Program-made: the position numbers and the translations under genes
Notes under the pieces: generated by a model
Databases searched by the model: none
What the model was told of the DNA's origin: nothing
The model's input: only the letters and a program-made list of their open reading frames with translations
Assembly (NCBI RefSeq): GCF_016405965.1
Contig: NZ_JAEFCD010000002.1
Span: 124,001 to 188,000, forward strand
Direction of reading: 5' to 3'
DNA from: Alteromonas sp. IB21
GTDB taxonomy: Bacteria; Pseudomonadota; Gammaproteobacteria; Enterobacterales; Alteromonadaceae
Length of the DNA stretch: 64,000 bases
Shown: piece by piece, positions 48,311 to 58,792 of the stretch
Layout of the letters: every line of letters begins with the position of its first letter
Numbering within the stretch: position 1 is the first letter of the stretch

Positions 48311-49087
48311 TTATCCCTCTTGGTTACGAAGAAATACAAGTTCCGTCGATGAACTTTGTTCTTCGCTAAACTGATAGCCGTCTACGTCGAAGTTTTTTAA
48401 ACCTTCAACGTCTTCTACACGGTTTTCAAGAATATAACGTGCCATCAAGCCACGGGCTTTCTTCGCAAAGAAGCTAATAATCTTATACTGGCCGTTTTTG
48501 CAATCTTTAAAGGTGGGCGTGATGATCATGCCATCAAGAGATTTCTTTTGAACCGCTTTAAAATATTCATTTGAAGCAAGGTTAATTAACACATTATCAC
48601 CCTGTGCTTCCAGTGCTTTATTAAGCATATAGGTAATGCGATCGTCCCAAAACGCATATAGGTCTTTGCCTGCAGAGTTTGCTAACTTAGTGCCCATCTC
48701 TAGACGATAGGCCTGCATTAAATCTAGTGGTCTAAGCAGTCCGTATAGGCCCGACAGAATACGAAGGTGCTTCTGGGCGTATTCTACTGTTTCACTGTCT
48801 AGCGAATAAGCATCAAGCCCAGTATAAACATCACCATTAAATGCATACATAGCCTGACGTGCGTTATCTGGCGTAAACGGTGTAGAAAATTCTGCAAAGC
48901 GATTAGCGTTTAAGGTAGCTAATTTGTCACTGATTTTCATTAGCGATGACAGGTCAGCGGGAGATAACGTGCGGCATACTTTCATTAACCGTTCAGTATC
49001 TTCAAGCATGGCAGGCTGAGTAAACTGACTCACTGGAATGTCGCTTTCAAAATCTAGATTTTTCGCTGGGGATACTACAACTAACAT
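48311..49087 (-). CDS. yaaA: YaaA-family peroxide stress protein
   Basis: A 258-residue protein of the DUF328/UPF0246 family, which limits free iron and DNA damage under peroxide stress in E. coli. Opens [15 protein letters not shown] and contains [34 protein letters not shown] and [17 protein letters not shown] precedes the ATG. It fits with other oxidative-stress genes in the window. Confidence 0.95.
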   Translation of the reverse strand: MLVVVSPAKNLDFESDIPVSQFTQPAMLEDTERLMKVCRTLSPADLSSLMKISDKLATLNANRFAEFSTPFTPDNARQAMYAFNGDVYTGLDAYSLDSETVEYAQKHLRILSGLYGLLRPLDLMQAYRLEMGTKLANSAGKDLYAFWDDRITYMLNKALEAQGDNVLINLASNEYFKAVQKKSLDGMIITPTFKDCKNGQYKIISFFAKKARGLMARYILENRVEDVEGLKNFDVDGYQFSEEQSSSTELVFLRNQEG

Positions 49088-49471
49088 TTCGACTCCTTAA
49101 ATTTTACGCCTTTATTGTACCACTTCATACGCGCTGAGAAGCCAAATGGCATAAGAAAGAAGCAAATTGGCTTAACAGACTAATCCGATTAGCCATTTTG
49201 TCATTATCTTCTGTATGAATTGTCACACGGGTTTGATATAAATAGCGTTACAAATAATTATTCAAACTATAAATCAGATGCATCCTCTAGATATGTGTCT
49301 TGATGACCAAAGCGCTAAATTTATTTTTGCCTCCTTCCTTGATGGAAGAAGCATTTTGCAAAAAGAAAACGCAGGCGCAAGACCCTACATACGCGCAAGC
49401 GAACCGTTTTATTCAATTGGCTTTTCTAGCGAGTTGTCCAAATTTATTATTAATAAAGAATAGAGAGAATT
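49088..49471. other. Divergent yaaA-tal intergenic region
   Basis: No convincing gene. A partial CRP-like site TGTAT-N6-TCACA (8 of 10 half-site bases) lies at 49212-49227. A 61-codon frame starting at 49278 runs almost to tal but has no ribosome site. Confidence 0.4.
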
Positions 49472-50431
49472 ATGAGCAATCAGTTAGCTTCATTACGTGA
49501 TATCACTACCGTAGTTGCCGACACGGGCGACATTGATGCCATTAAAAAGTATCAACCAGTCGATGCCACTACCAACCCGTCGCTACTTTTAAAAGCGGCT
49601 GGTCTTCCTCAATATGCAAGCCTAATTGATGATGCTGTAGCATGGGCAAAACTTCAGTCTAACGACGCCGACCAGCAATTAACTGATGCTTCAGACAAGT
49701 TAGCAGTTGCCATTGGTAAAGAAATATCTGCAACTATCCCAGGCCGAATCTCTACCGAAGTTGATGCTCGCCTATCGTTTGATACCGCTGCAACCATCGA
49801 AAAAGCAGAGCGCTTAGTTCAGCTTTATGAAGACGCTGGCATCGACAAGTCACGTATCTTAATTAAAATTGCATCAACGTGGGAAGGTATTCAAGCGGCA
49901 GAAGTACTAGAGAAAAAAGGTATTCAATGCAACCTTACTTTGCTATTTAGCTTTGCCCAAGCTCAAGCGTGTGCCGAAGCGGGCGTATACCTTATTTCGC
50001 CTTTCGTAGGCCGTATTTTAGACTGGTACAAGAAAGCAACCGGTACCGAATCTTACGCACCAGATGAAGATCCGGGTGTAGTATCTGTAACGAAAATCTA
50101 CAACTACTACAAAGAACATGGTTATAAAACGGTAGTTATGGGCGCAAGCTTCCGTAACATTGGCGAAATTCAGGCGCTAGCGGGCTGCGATCGCTTAACC
50201 ATCAGCCCAGCTCTTCTTGAAGAACTGGCTAACGAGCCTGGCGACTTGGAAGTGAAGCTTAAAGACAATGGCGCAACGAAAACACCGGGTGACCGTTTAA
50301 CAGAAAGCGAATTCCGCTGGGCAATGAACGAAGATGCGATGGCAACTGAAAAGCTATCTGAAGGCATTCGCAACTTTGCTGCCGATCAGGAAAAACTTGA
50401 AGCTACGCTTCGCGAAAAACTAAGCGCATAA
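49472..50431 (+). CDS. tal: Transaldolase
   Basis: A 319-residue pentose-phosphate enzyme transferring dihydroxyacetone units from sedoheptulose-7-phosphate. The Schiff-base Lys is in [25 protein letters not shown] and [16 protein letters not shown] are family signatures. The length matches E. coli TalB. It is followed by pgi at 14 bases, linking the two sugar-phosphate steps in one operon. Confidence 0.97.
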   Translation: MSNQLASLRDITTVVADTGDIDAIKKYQPVDATTNPSLLLKAAGLPQYASLIDDAVAWAKLQSNDADQQLTDASDKLAVAIGKEISATIPGRISTEVDARLSFDTAATIEKAERLVQLYEDAGIDKSRILIKIASTWEGIQAAEVLEKKGIQCNLTLLFSFAQAQACAEAGVYLISPFVGRILDWYKKATGTESYAPDEDPGVVSVTKIYNYYKEHGYKTVVMGASFRNIGEIQALAGCDRLTISPALLEELANEPGDLEVKLKDNGATKTPGDRLTESEFRWAMNEDAMATEKLSEGIRNFAADQEKLEATLREKLSA

Positions 50432-50445
50432 GGGCTATTGAAACA

Positions 50446-52095
50446 ATGAGTGTTTTAACTTCTCTTCCTGAATGGAAAAATTTATCTGACATTGCCGCAT
50501 CAGTGAAAAGTGCGCATATGCGCGACTGGTTTGCACAAGATGCAAGCCGCGCAGATAAGATGCAGCTTGAAGCTTGCGGTATTTTTTTAGACTACTCGAA
50601 AAACCGCGTAAACGAAGACGCGTTAAAAGGCCTATTTGATCTTGCTCGTGCCTGTAAGTTAGAAACCCTTCGCGACGCGATGTTTTCTGGTGAGCAAATC
50701 AACTCAACAGAAGGTCGCGCTGTGCTTCACACGGCGCTTCGTAACTTCTCTGACCGCAAAGTGTTGGTAGACGGCGAAGACGTAATGCCTGAAGTATATG
50801 CAACGCTTGAAAAAATTGAAGCGTTTACCGCGTCTATTCACAGCGGCGAGCATAAAGGGTACACCGGCAAGCCTATTAAGCACATAGTGGCAATTGGTAT
50901 TGGTGGCTCGTTCCTCGGGCCTAAAATAATGACCGAGGCGCTTAAACCCCATACGGTTGACGCTGTGAAAGTACACTTCGTTGCCAACGTTGACGGCTGT
51001 CATATTCACGACGTGCTATCTAGCGTTGATTTTGAAGAGACCTTGGTGGTGATGTCATCGAAGTCTTTCTCTACTCAGGAAACACTTCAAAATACCATTA
51101 CCGCAAAAGAGTGGTTCTTAAAATCTGGCGGTACCCAGGAAGATATCGCAAAACATTTTGTAGCAGTGTCTTCAAATGTAAAAGCAGCGACCGACTTCGG
51201 TATTAGCGCAGACAACATCTTCCCAATGTGGGACTGGGTGGGCGGTCGTTACTCTCTGTGGTCAGCTATCGGTTTACCTATCTCGCTTGCCCTTGGTTTT
51301 GAAAACTTTAAAGGCTTGCTTGAAGGTGCGTTTGATATGGATACCCATTTCACTACTGCACCTTTAGAAGAAAACATGCCTGTATTGCTTGGCCTTTTGG
51401 GTATTTGGTACAGAAACTTTTTCGATGCGCAGTCTCACGTATTACTGCCTTATTACCATTACCTGCGCGGTCTACCTGCCTACATACAGCAGCTAGATAT
51501 GGAAAGTAACGGTAAAGAAGTAACCCAAGAAGGTGAAAGCGTAGACTACCCTACCGGCCCAATTATTTGGGGTAGTGAAGGGACAAACGGTCAGCATAGC
51601 TTCCACCAGCTTATTCACCAAGGTTCAGGCGTTATTCCAGCTGATTTCATGCTGCCGCTTAAAGTGCCAAACCAAGATGACACGCACCACGCTATGCTCG
51701 CGTCTAACTGCTTTGGTCAAACTCAGGCACTGATGCAGGGTAAAACCTTTGAAGAGTGTTATGCGGACTTAGATGGCAGGGGCCTAGACGACGCAGAACG
51801 TAAGCGTTTAGCGGCTCACAAAACCATGCCGGGTAACAAGCCAAGCAACACCTTCTTATTTGATTCACTCACGCCTAAAACACTTGGCGCGTTGGTTGCA
51901 ATGTATGAGCATAAGGTATTCGTTCAGGGTGTTATCTGGAACCTTAACTCATTCGACCAATGGGGCGTAGAGTTAGGTAAAGTACTAGGAAACCAAGTAC
52001 TTGCTGGCATTCAAGGCGAAGCAGACAAAGATAATTTCGACGCTTCAACACAACAATTGATCGCCAAATTCAGAGCAGCGAATGCACCAAAATAA
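50446..52095 (+). CDS. pgi: Glucose-6-phosphate isomerase
   Basis: A 549-residue cytosolic enzyme interconverting glucose- and fructose-6-phosphate. Signatures include [46 protein letters not shown] and [15 protein letters not shown]. With the upstream transaldolase and the glucan locus nearby it would handle glucose derived from polysaccharide, though no regulatory link is visible. Confidence 0.98.
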   Translation: MSVLTSLPEWKNLSDIAASVKSAHMRDWFAQDASRADKMQLEACGIFLDYSKNRVNEDALKGLFDLARACKLETLRDAMFSGEQINSTEGRAVLHTALRNFSDRKVLVDGEDVMPEVYATLEKIEAFTASIHSGEHKGYTGKPIKHIVAIGIGGSFLGPKIMTEALKPHTVDAVKVHFVANVDGCHIHDVLSSVDFEETLVVMSSKSFSTQETLQNTITAKEWFLKSGGTQEDIAKHFVAVSSNVKAATDFGISADNIFPMWDWVGGRYSLWSAIGLPISLALGFENFKGLLEGAFDMDTHFTTAPLEENMPVLLGLLGIWYRNFFDAQSHVLLPYYHYLRGLPAYIQQLDMESNGKEVTQEGESVDYPTGPIIWGSEGTNGQHSFHQLIHQGSGVIPADFMLPLKVPNQDDTHHAMLASNCFGQTQALMQGKTFEECYADLDGRGLDDAERKRLAAHKTMPGNKPSNTFLFDSLTPKTLGALVAMYEHKVFVQGVIWNLNSFDQWGVELGKVLGNQVLAGIQGEADKDNFDASTQQLIAKFRAANAPK

Positions 52096-52144
52096 GGAAT
52101 GAGAGGTGATGTAAAATCACCCACTTGGTGCAAATAACAAACTG

Positions 52145-52178
52145 AACGGCCAGCTTTTTCGAAAGCTGGCCGTTTTTA
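52145..52178 (+). terminator. Intrinsic terminator of tal-pgi
   Basis: ACGGCCAGCTTT pairs with AAAGCTGGCCGT around TTCG, followed by T residues. Confidence 0.92.
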
Positions 52179-52459
52179 GTTGCGGTATTCATCTGCTATA
52201 CGCTAGACACTTTTTGACATCCGTAACACTATGCATCTGGTCACTAATAAAACAAATAGTATCATATACATACAGCTTTTGTTTACGCGTTGAACACACT
52301 GGACATTCCTTACCGTTGTCATCATATCGTCACAATTTGTTAATAAAAAGTAAACTAAACTATTTTATTTTAGTGGCGGCTGTGATACAAAATCGTACAG
52401 AGGGAATTTAAAAACAAAAAACTCTGTATTAGTTGTAGTGGTATAAAAAGGAGATCCCA

Positions 52460-52636
52460 GTGGATAAGTCAGATCTATTTGCCATGTTAGACATCGAAGC
52501 AAGCCCAGCAAGAACCAAAAGTAAAAAACGTAAGTGGAGAGAAATCGAAGCGCTACAAGATCGCTACAAATTAGAAAAAGAACTCGCTGAACTCGACTGT
52601 GGTTTCGAGTACGAGCTAGAAACACTGGAAAGATAA
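52460..52636 (+). CDS. DUF3545-family small protein
   Basis: A GTG-started ORF of 58 residues with AAGGAG six bases upstream. It begins MDKSDLFAMLDIEASP and has a basic-then-acidic helix (KKRKWREIEALQDRYKLEKE) ending in an acidic tail, the pattern of DUF3545, a family of small cytosolic proteins in Vibrio and Alteromonadales. Function unknown. A strong terminator follows at 52640. The region from 52179 to 52459 should hold its promoter. Confidence 0.8.
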   Translation: MDKSDLFAMLDIEASPARTKSKKRKWREIEALQDRYKLEKELAELDCGFEYELETLER

Positions 52637-52639
52637 ATC

Positions 52640-52671
52640 AAAGGCCGCCTGTTACACAGGCGGCCTTTTTA
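52640..52671 (+). terminator. Intrinsic terminator of the DUF3545 gene
   Basis: AAAGGCCGCCTGT and ACAGGCGGCCTTT form a long stem with a T run. Confidence 0.92.
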
Positions 52672-52715
52672 CTTTCCAGTATGCTTTATTTAGGTGCTTA
52701 GCCTAAAAGCTAATG

Positions 52716-53387
52716 CTATACCTGCCAATTGATGGGGTCTTTACCCTTGGCAACAAGGTATTGGTTAGTTTGACTGAAGTGTTTACAACCTAAAAAACCT
52801 CTGTGTGCTGAGAGTGGCGACGGATGAGGCGCATGTAAGACTTGGTGTTTTTCACGGTCTATGTGCTTACCTTTCTTCTGCGCGTGACTCCCCCACAAAA
52901 GAAACACTACGTTTTTGCAGTGTTCATTGACGGCATCAATAACTTTATCTGTGAAAGTTTCCCACCCCCACTTTGCATGACTATGTGCCTTGCCCTGCTC
53001 GACAGTGAGAACAGTATTTAGCAACAACACACCTTGCTCTGCCCATGACGTGAGCGTACCGTGATTAGGTTCGACAAAGACGTCGATGTCGGTCAATAAC
53101 TCTTTGTACATGTTTTTAAGTGATGGCGGTGTTTTAACGCCTGCTTTTACCGAAAAACAGAGACCGTGGGCTTGATTAGGTCCATGATAAGGATCTTGCC
53201 CTAATATCACGACTTTAACCTGGTCGAGCGGCGTGTATTTAAGTGCGTTAAATACATCAGGCTGAGGCGGGTATATGACGCATCCCGCCTCTCGCGCATG
53301 CTTCACGCGCTCAAGCAATTCAACAAAATAGTCTTTTTGCTTTTCTTCACCAAGCGCGCTCTGCCATGTTGAAACCAATGATGTCAT
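52716..53387 (-). CDS. ung: Uracil-DNA glycosylase
   Basis: A 223-residue base-excision repair enzyme removing uracil from DNA. The water-activating loop is [18 protein letters not shown] and the Leu intercalation loop [14 protein letters not shown]. The ATG overlaps the thrC stop by one base (TAATG), so ung is at least partly translated from the threonine operon transcript. Confidence 0.97.
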   Translation of the reverse strand: MTSLVSTWQSALGEEKQKDYFVELLERVKHAREAGCVIYPPQPDVFNALKYTPLDQVKVVILGQDPYHGPNQAHGLCFSVKAGVKTPPSLKNMYKELLTDIDVFVEPNHGTLTSWAEQGVLLLNTVLTVEQGKAHSHAKWGWETFTDKVIDAVNEHCKNVVFLLWGSHAQKKGKHIDREKHQVLHAPHPSPLSAHRGFLGCKHFSQTNQYLVAKGKDPINWQV

Positions 53388-54670
53388 TACTTCAATAAGT
53401 CCATCATATGCTGTTTAAGTGCATCGTAAGACGCTGGTAAGTCTACGGCTAAACTATCTTCACCTGCCACGTCGGCCAACGGCTTAGGTAAGCTGATAGG
53501 GTTACCTAACACGTTTTCTACGGTTTCTCTAAACTTGGCTGGATGTGCAGTGCCCAAGAACAAACCAATTTCACCGGCTTCTAAGTCATGATTTACCGCG
53601 CGGTAGGCAATGGCGGCATGTGGTTCACTGGTATAGCCTTGTTGCGCTAATTGACGCATAGCAAGCTGAGTATACTCTTCATCGACCATCTCACCTTTAA
53701 GGCACGCTTTGTCAATGTAACCACGCTCAATAAGGGCCTCAATACGGGGCCAGTTATTTGGCTGGCTCACATCCATGGCATTAGACATTGTCGCTACGGT
53801 CGCCTTAGGGTCCCACTCACCGGTTTTAAGGTAGCGAGGCACGGTGTCGTTCAAGTTAGTCGCTGCAATAAAGCGCTTAATTGGTAGGCCTAACGATTTA
53901 GCAATCATACCTGCCGTAAGGTTACCAAAGTTTCCGCTAGGTACCGAGACAACAACTTGGTCGCGCTTTTCTTTAGGCAGTTGGCTAACCGCTTCAAAGT
54001 AGTAGCAAACCTGGGCTAATAAACGGCTAATGTTGATTGAATTTGCTGAGTTTAGGTGAAGGCCTTCACGTACGTCAGGATCATCAAACGCGGTTTTCAC
54101 CAACGATTGACACGCATCAAAGTCAGACTCTATTGCCACGGTATGGATGTTACCGCCTAGCGTGGTGAATAGCTTTTCCTGTAGCGCACTGATTTTGCCC
54201 TTGGGGAACAAGATAACCACGTTGATATTTTCAATACCGTGGAATGCATGAGCGACAGCAGCGCCTGTATCGCCTGACGTTGCGGTTAAGATAGTCACTG
54301 GCTTGCCTTCGCTGATGCGCGAAAGGGTTTGCGCCATAAAGCGGCCGCCGAAGTCTTTAAACGCCAGCGTTGGACCGTGGAAAAGCTCTAAGCAGTACAC
54401 GTTGTCATTCACTTGCTCAACTGGCGCACCAAAAGCAAACGCAGCCTGTACAATTTCTTCTAGCTCGCCATTGCCTAGTTCATCACCAATCAGCGCACGA
54501 AGTACGTCAATGCTGCGCTCGACAAACGGTTTTTCCAACAGTTCATCAATATTGTCTAGAGTAGGAATATGCTCTGGAAAATAAAGCCCTTGGTTTTTGC
54601 CTAAGCCGCGCTTTACCGCGTCAGCAAAATTCGCTGTGTCCGATGAATCTTTTAAATTTACCAATTCCAC
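53387..54670 (-). CDS. thrC: Threonine synthase
   Basis: A 427-residue PLP enzyme converting O-phosphohomoserine to threonine. The PLP Lys is in [16 protein letters not shown] and the phosphate loop is [16 protein letters not shown] start with AAGGT upstream. It lies 160 bases after thrB and is directly followed by ung. Confidence 0.97.
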   Translation of the reverse strand: MELVNLKDSSDTANFADAVKRGLGKNQGLYFPEHIPTLDNIDELLEKPFVERSIDVLRALIGDELGNGELEEIVQAAFAFGAPVEQVNDNVYCLELFHGPTLAFKDFGGRFMAQTLSRISEGKPVTILTATSGDTGAAVAHAFHGIENINVVILFPKGKISALQEKLFTTLGGNIHTVAIESDFDACQSLVKTAFDDPDVREGLHLNSANSINISRLLAQVCYYFEAVSQLPKEKRDQVVVSVPSGNFGNLTAGMIAKSLGLPIKRFIAATNLNDTVPRYLKTGEWDPKATVATMSNAMDVSQPNNWPRIEALIERGYIDKACLKGEMVDEEYTQLAMRQLAQQGYTSEPHAAIAYRAVNHDLEAGEIGLFLGTAHPAKFRETVENVLGNPISLPKPLADVAGEDSLAVDLPASYDALKQHMMDLLK

Positions 54671-54831
54671 TTGCTGTTACCTTTTTTATTGGGCGAGTAC
54701 ACTGCCCTTTCAAACTCTTAAATTGTTTGTATGCTTGCTCGCCTTGCCCGCGTTATTCGCATTGGCTTTCAAGCATTGCCCTGCCCAGTTTTCTATGTAG
54801 TGAAATTAGGCAGATTTAGTTATTGCGTCAA

Positions 54832-55779
54832 TTATTCAGAAATTAGCGTGCCCTGGCTAGGGATTTGGCACACATGACTAAAACCGTCTTCGTTCTGAAT
54901 GTAGTTCTCAGTTAAATAGGCTGCGACCTTTTCTGCCTGCGCTTTCGATGAGCAAACCGCAAACACCGTTGGGCCTGAGCCGGAAATACCGAACGCCAGC
55001 GCGCCGGTTTCTTCGCTAAACGCGCGGGCTTCATCGAAGCCTGGCAGTAGCGACTTTCTGTAGGGCTCGGCGATAACATCTTTCATGACCGACGCAGCTA
55101 AGTCAAAGTTGCCTGCATGTAACGCGTGTACAAATACGCCAAGCTGGCGGCCAAAGGTTAGCGCCGTCGCCATATCCACTTGCTTAGGCAATATATCTCG
55201 TGCAGCCGCTGTCGACACGCTAATGCCCGAATAACAAATGGCGTAGTACCAGTCGTCGTTCAGAGGTAATGACAGTGTGACAGGCGCGTCGCTCCCCGTC
55301 ATTAGCGTCATGCCGCCCAAATAACACGGTGCTACGTTGTCATAGTGAACGCTACCGCTAATTTGACCTTCTAGCTCGCCCATCATGATAAGTAACGTAT
55401 CTTGGTCAAACGGCGTATCGAAGTAAGCATTTAGCGCTGCGAACGCCGCCACTATTGAACTGGCGCTTGAACCTAAGCCGCTACCAATAGGCAAGTTTTT
55501 GTGAAGCGTTAGGGCTACCGGAGAAGTCGGTTTTCCAACCTTTTCCATTTGCTCACAAAAATAGTGATAGCACTTGGTGACAATATTGCTATCTGCATCA
55601 CCTGGAAGCTTATGGGCAAAGCGCCCTACTGTTTCTAACGAAAATGATTGAGCTGCTTTTATTTCAACTTCATCACCTAGCTTAGTGCCGTCAACAGGCG
55701 CAAGCGCCGCGCCAAGTACGTCAAAGCCTAAGCTTACATTTCCAATTGATGCCGGCGCAAAGGCCTTGAGTGCTTTCAT
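54832..55779 (-). CDS. thrB: Homoserine kinase
   Basis: A 315-residue GHMP kinase phosphorylating homoserine. Motif 2 is NLPIGSGLGSSASSIVAAFAAL and motif 3 GISGSGPTVFAVCSS. It lies between thrA (135 bases upstream) and thrC, the usual order of the threonine operon. Confidence 0.97.
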   Translation of the reverse strand: MKALKAFAPASIGNVSLGFDVLGAALAPVDGTKLGDEVEIKAAQSFSLETVGRFAHKLPGDADSNIVTKCYHYFCEQMEKVGKPTSPVALTLHKNLPIGSGLGSSASSIVAAFAALNAYFDTPFDQDTLLIMMGELEGQISGSVHYDNVAPCYLGGMTLMTGSDAPVTLSLPLNDDWYYAICYSGISVSTAAARDILPKQVDMATALTFGRQLGVFVHALHAGNFDLAASVMKDVIAEPYRKSLLPGFDEARAFSEETGALAFGISGSGPTVFAVCSSKAQAEKVAAYLTENYIQNEDGFSHVCQIPSQGTLISE

Positions 55780-55914
55780 ATTATTTCTCTTACTTCGCTT
55801 GCGACCCAGCGCCGTAAATCAATGCCATAACATTACTGGCCTAAGTCGCACCTTCGAATCTCTTATTTTAAGCGCTTATTCACTGCGTTAAGCATACCAA
55901 GCGTTAGTTAGCCA

Positions 55915-58380
55915 TTAATGGGCCATTTGTTTCCACGGCATAGTACGCAGAATGTCAGCAAACACCCCTGCAGCCGTTACCGTACCGCCTGCACCATAAC
56001 CCCTGATTACATAAGGGATTGGGCTGTAGTAATCGCTGTTGATAGCCAGTGCATTTTCGCCATCTTTTACCTGTGAAAGCGGGTTGCTCGCCGGCACTGC
56101 TTGAATACTTACTTTACATTTACCGTCTTCTATACTGCCAATATAACGAAGCACTTTGCCTTCTGCTTTGGCTGCTTCCACTTTTTCATTTATTGCAGCA
56201 TCGAGCTCTGGGAGCTGGTGCATAAATTCGTCAATGGAACAATCTTCAGCAAAACCTGCTGGCAATACTGACTCAATCTCTATATCGGAAAGTTCAAGTT
56301 CCAAGTCGGCTTCTCGGGCCATAATAAGCAGCTTACGCGCCACATCCATGCCGCTTAAGTCGTCACGTGGGTCAGGCTCAGTGAAACCGTTATCTTTTGC
56401 TGTTTGTGTCGCTTGCGACAAGCTCATGCCTTCTTCAAGTTTCCCAAACACATAAGACAAGCTGCCTGACAAAATCCCTTCAAAGCGATGCAGAACGTCA
56501 CCTGCGCTAAACAGCTTTTGCAGGTTATCAATAACCGGAAGGCCTGCGCCCACTGTCGTCTCATAAAGGTATTGGCGGTTAGTAGAAAGTGCCGTTTTGC
56601 GCAGCTTACGGTAATAAGCCATGGCACTGGTATTCGCCTTTTTGTTCGGCGTCACTACGTGGAAACCACTTTCCATCATATCAACGTACTGATTGGCAAT
56701 AGCTTCATGGCTGGTGCAGTCAACAATAACCGGGTTTACCAAGCTATTGTCGTTCGCAAACTGGTGTAAGCGCTCTACGCTTAATCCTTCGCTTGCTGAC
56801 TCAAGGGCTGCTTTCCAATCACCGCTAAGCTCAATGCCCTGGCTGTTTAACAGCAGCTTGCGGCTATTGGCAATGCCGTAAACTCGCAGCTGTATATTGC
56901 GCTTTAACAATGCTGGCTGTTGCTTTTCAATCTGCCCTAGCAGTTCAGTGCCAACGTTGCCACACCCCACTAGGAACACGTCTATGGTATGGCGGTCAGA
57001 GAAAAAATTCTGGTGAATAACTTTTACTGCTTTTTTAGCGCGCTTGCTTTCAATAACCGTAGAGATTGAGCGCTCAGAAGAGCCCTGTGCGATGGCTACG
57101 TTGTTAACTCGCGCTTGCGCTAGCGAGTTAAAGAAACGGGCTGCCAAGCCTTTGGTTTGACGCATACCGTCACCTACTAAGGTAACAATGGCCAAGTCGT
57201 GACGCACTTCGATAGGATCAAGAAGCTGATTTTGAAGCTCAAGCGCAAATGCATCTTCAAGTAGGGTCAACGCGCGATTAGCATCTTTGCTTTGAATACA
57301 AAAACTGATTGAATATTCTGAAGAAGACTGGGTAATCAAGCTGATAGAGATATTCGCATTCGACATGACCTCAAACACGCGACTTGCCATGCCTACCATG
57401 CCTTTAAGACCAGGGCCTGCAACGTTAAACATAGTTACATTGTCGAGCTGAGAAATACCTTTAACCGACGTCCATACTTCACTTTTCTCGTTACTAATAA
57501 GCGTACCCGGCGCCGCAGGATTGAGCGTATTACGGATCAAACAAGGGATATGATGTTGGGCAATAGGGCCAATGGTTTTCGGGTGAAGTACTTTAGCACC
57601 AAAATAAGACAGCTCCATAGCTTCTTGATAAGTCAATTTATCAAGCAGTACCGCACCTTCTACTTGGTTCGGGTCAGCATTATACACACCGTCTACGTCG
57701 GTCCAGATTTCACAGCAGCTTGCATCGATACAGGCCGCTAAAATGGCCGCAGAATAGTCTGAACCGTTGCGTCCCAGCGTTACTTTTTCGCCCGCTTCGT
57801 TTGCGGCAACGAAGCCCGGCATAACTAAGAATTCGCTGCCATCGCAAGGCACATCTGAAAAACGCGCTTTGCTGAGTGACACATCGGCAATACTGTCTAG
57901 GTAGTCACCTTCAGCAAGCACATACTTAACCGGGTCGATAACGCGATTAGTTATTCCCTTGGCGGATAGCATAGCGCTAAACAGGGTGACCGAGATATAT
58001 TCACCGATACTTAGGATACCCGCAGCTACATTATCAGGCGCCACACCTAAAAGTTTGATGCCTTCAAGGTGCTGCTTTAATACACTGAGGTGACTATTGA
58101 TAAAATCTACCACGCTTGCGTGGGCAAAGCCGTCGAGTTCTTCGTTAAGGTTGTTGGCAATGCCGGTAACCGTGTCGTTCAGTTTAGTTAATAACGGTTG
58201 GAAATCTTCACCCGCGGCTGCTTGTTCACACAATAGTGAAAGCGCGTTCGTTACCCCCTTAGGGGCAGAGAGTACAACCGCAGCACCGTCGGTTTGGTGG
58301 GTTGCCGTGCTAATTTCCATAACGCGCATGTATCGCGGTGCATCGGCTAGAGAAGAACCCCCAAACTTTAAGACTTTCAT
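55915..58380 (-). CDS. thrA: Bifunctional aspartokinase I/homoserine dehydrogenase I
   Basis: An 821-residue enzyme for the first and third steps of the threonine branch. The aspartokinase half starts MKVLKFGGSSLADAPRYM; two ACT domains lie around 320-450 (threonine feedback site); the dehydrogenase half has VFLVGCGNVGTELLGQ and PNKKANTSAMAYYRKL. I set the start at 58380 with AAGGAG upstream; a frame of 8 more codons has none. Expression is governed by the leader peptide and attenuator described below. Confidence 0.97.
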   Translation of the reverse strand: MKVLKFGGSSLADAPRYMRVMEISTATHQTDGAAVVLSAPKGVTNALSLLCEQAAAGEDFQPLLTKLNDTVTGIANNLNEELDGFAHASVVDFINSHLSVLKQHLEGIKLLGVAPDNVAAGILSIGEYISVTLFSAMLSAKGITNRVIDPVKYVLAEGDYLDSIADVSLSKARFSDVPCDGSEFLVMPGFVAANEAGEKVTLGRNGSDYSAAILAACIDASCCEIWTDVDGVYNADPNQVEGAVLLDKLTYQEAMELSYFGAKVLHPKTIGPIAQHHIPCLIRNTLNPAAPGTLISNEKSEVWTSVKGISQLDNVTMFNVAGPGLKGMVGMASRVFEVMSNANISISLITQSSSEYSISFCIQSKDANRALTLLEDAFALELQNQLLDPIEVRHDLAIVTLVGDGMRQTKGLAARFFNSLAQARVNNVAIAQGSSERSISTVIESKRAKKAVKVIHQNFFSDRHTIDVFLVGCGNVGTELLGQIEKQQPALLKRNIQLRVYGIANSRKLLLNSQGIELSGDWKAALESASEGLSVERLHQFANDNSLVNPVIVDCTSHEAIANQYVDMMESGFHVVTPNKKANTSAMAYYRKLRKTALSTNRQYLYETTVGAGLPVIDNLQKLFSAGDVLHRFEGILSGSLSYVFGKLEEGMSLSQATQTAKDNGFTEPDPRDDLSGMDVARKLLIMAREADLELELSDIEIESVLPAGFAEDCSIDEFMHQLPELDAAINEKVEAAKAEGKVLRYIGSIEDGKCKVSIQAVPASNPLSQVKDGENALAINSDYYSPIPYVIRGYGAGGTVTAAGVFADILRTMPWKQMAH

Positions 58381-58418
58381 ATGCTGCTCCTTAAGGTTAC
58401 GCATGCTAAAACGTGTGT

Positions 58419-58451
58419 AAAAAAAAGCCCGCTCTGTGTTAGGCGGGCTTT
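58419..58451 (-). terminator. Threonine operon attenuator
   Basis: On the minus strand AAAGCCCGC pairs with GCGGGCTTT around a 10-base loop and runs into eight T residues. It lies between the leader peptide stop and the thrA start, as expected of a transcription attenuator controlled by leader translation. Confidence 0.9.
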
Positions 58452-58473
58452 CGTTGTCTTTTGCTTACTTGCA

Positions 58474-58545
58474 CTAGCCAGCGACCGCCCTTTTTAAGGT
58501 GGTAATCGACATCATGGTGGTGCGAGTAAGTAGAATCTTTTTCAT
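58474..58545 (-). CDS. thrL: Threonine operon leader peptide
   Basis: A 23-residue ORF with five Thr (positions 7, 9, 10, 15, 16) and two Ile codons (4, 14), beginning MKKILLTRTT. It ends 23 bases before the attenuator stem. Stalling on Thr or Ile codons would prevent the terminator and allow thrA transcription, as in E. coli where ThrL has eight Thr and four Ile. The ribosome site is weak. The presence of both amino acids identifies it as a thr leader rather than chance. Confidence 0.8.
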   Translation of the reverse strand: MKKILLTRTTMMSITTLKRAVAG

Positions 58546-58560
58546 ACAAGCAATTTGCCG

Positions 58561-58574
58561 TATAGACGTCTATA
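58561..58574. promoter_or_regulatory. Palindrome containing a perfect MetJ box before the thr leader
   Basis: TATAGACGTCTATA is a perfect 14-base palindrome whose core AGACGTCT (58564-58571) equals the MetJ consensus half-site. The flanking 8-mers (TGACTTAT and ATACGGCA on the minus strand) each match 5 of 8, so two or three adjacent boxes are possible. It overlaps a -35-like TTGACT and lies 16 bases from the leader ATG. Confidence 0.55.
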
Positions 58575-58792
58575 AGTCAACCGCAGTTTTCACCACACTG
58601 TATTGCAAAAAGTGAAACACTCTTTCAAAAACATTTCTTTTTAAGGTACAAACCCGTTTTACCTCACTACGCCGTTTAAGTGTGATACTACACATTGGCT
58701 TCTCAAAGCCGTATTGCACGGTGCTTGCTGCTATGACAAAGGTACGTCATGCAAAATGAGTAAACAAATGAGCGACCGGCGGCCTTTGCCGA

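Noticed and set aside
49212-49227. CRP-like site TGTAT-N6-TCACA upstream of tal
   Set aside because: Only one half-site is complete, and matches of this quality are frequent by chance.
49278-49463. A 61-codon ORF just before tal
   Set aside because: No ribosome site and a second overlapping frame of similar length; no recognisable domain.
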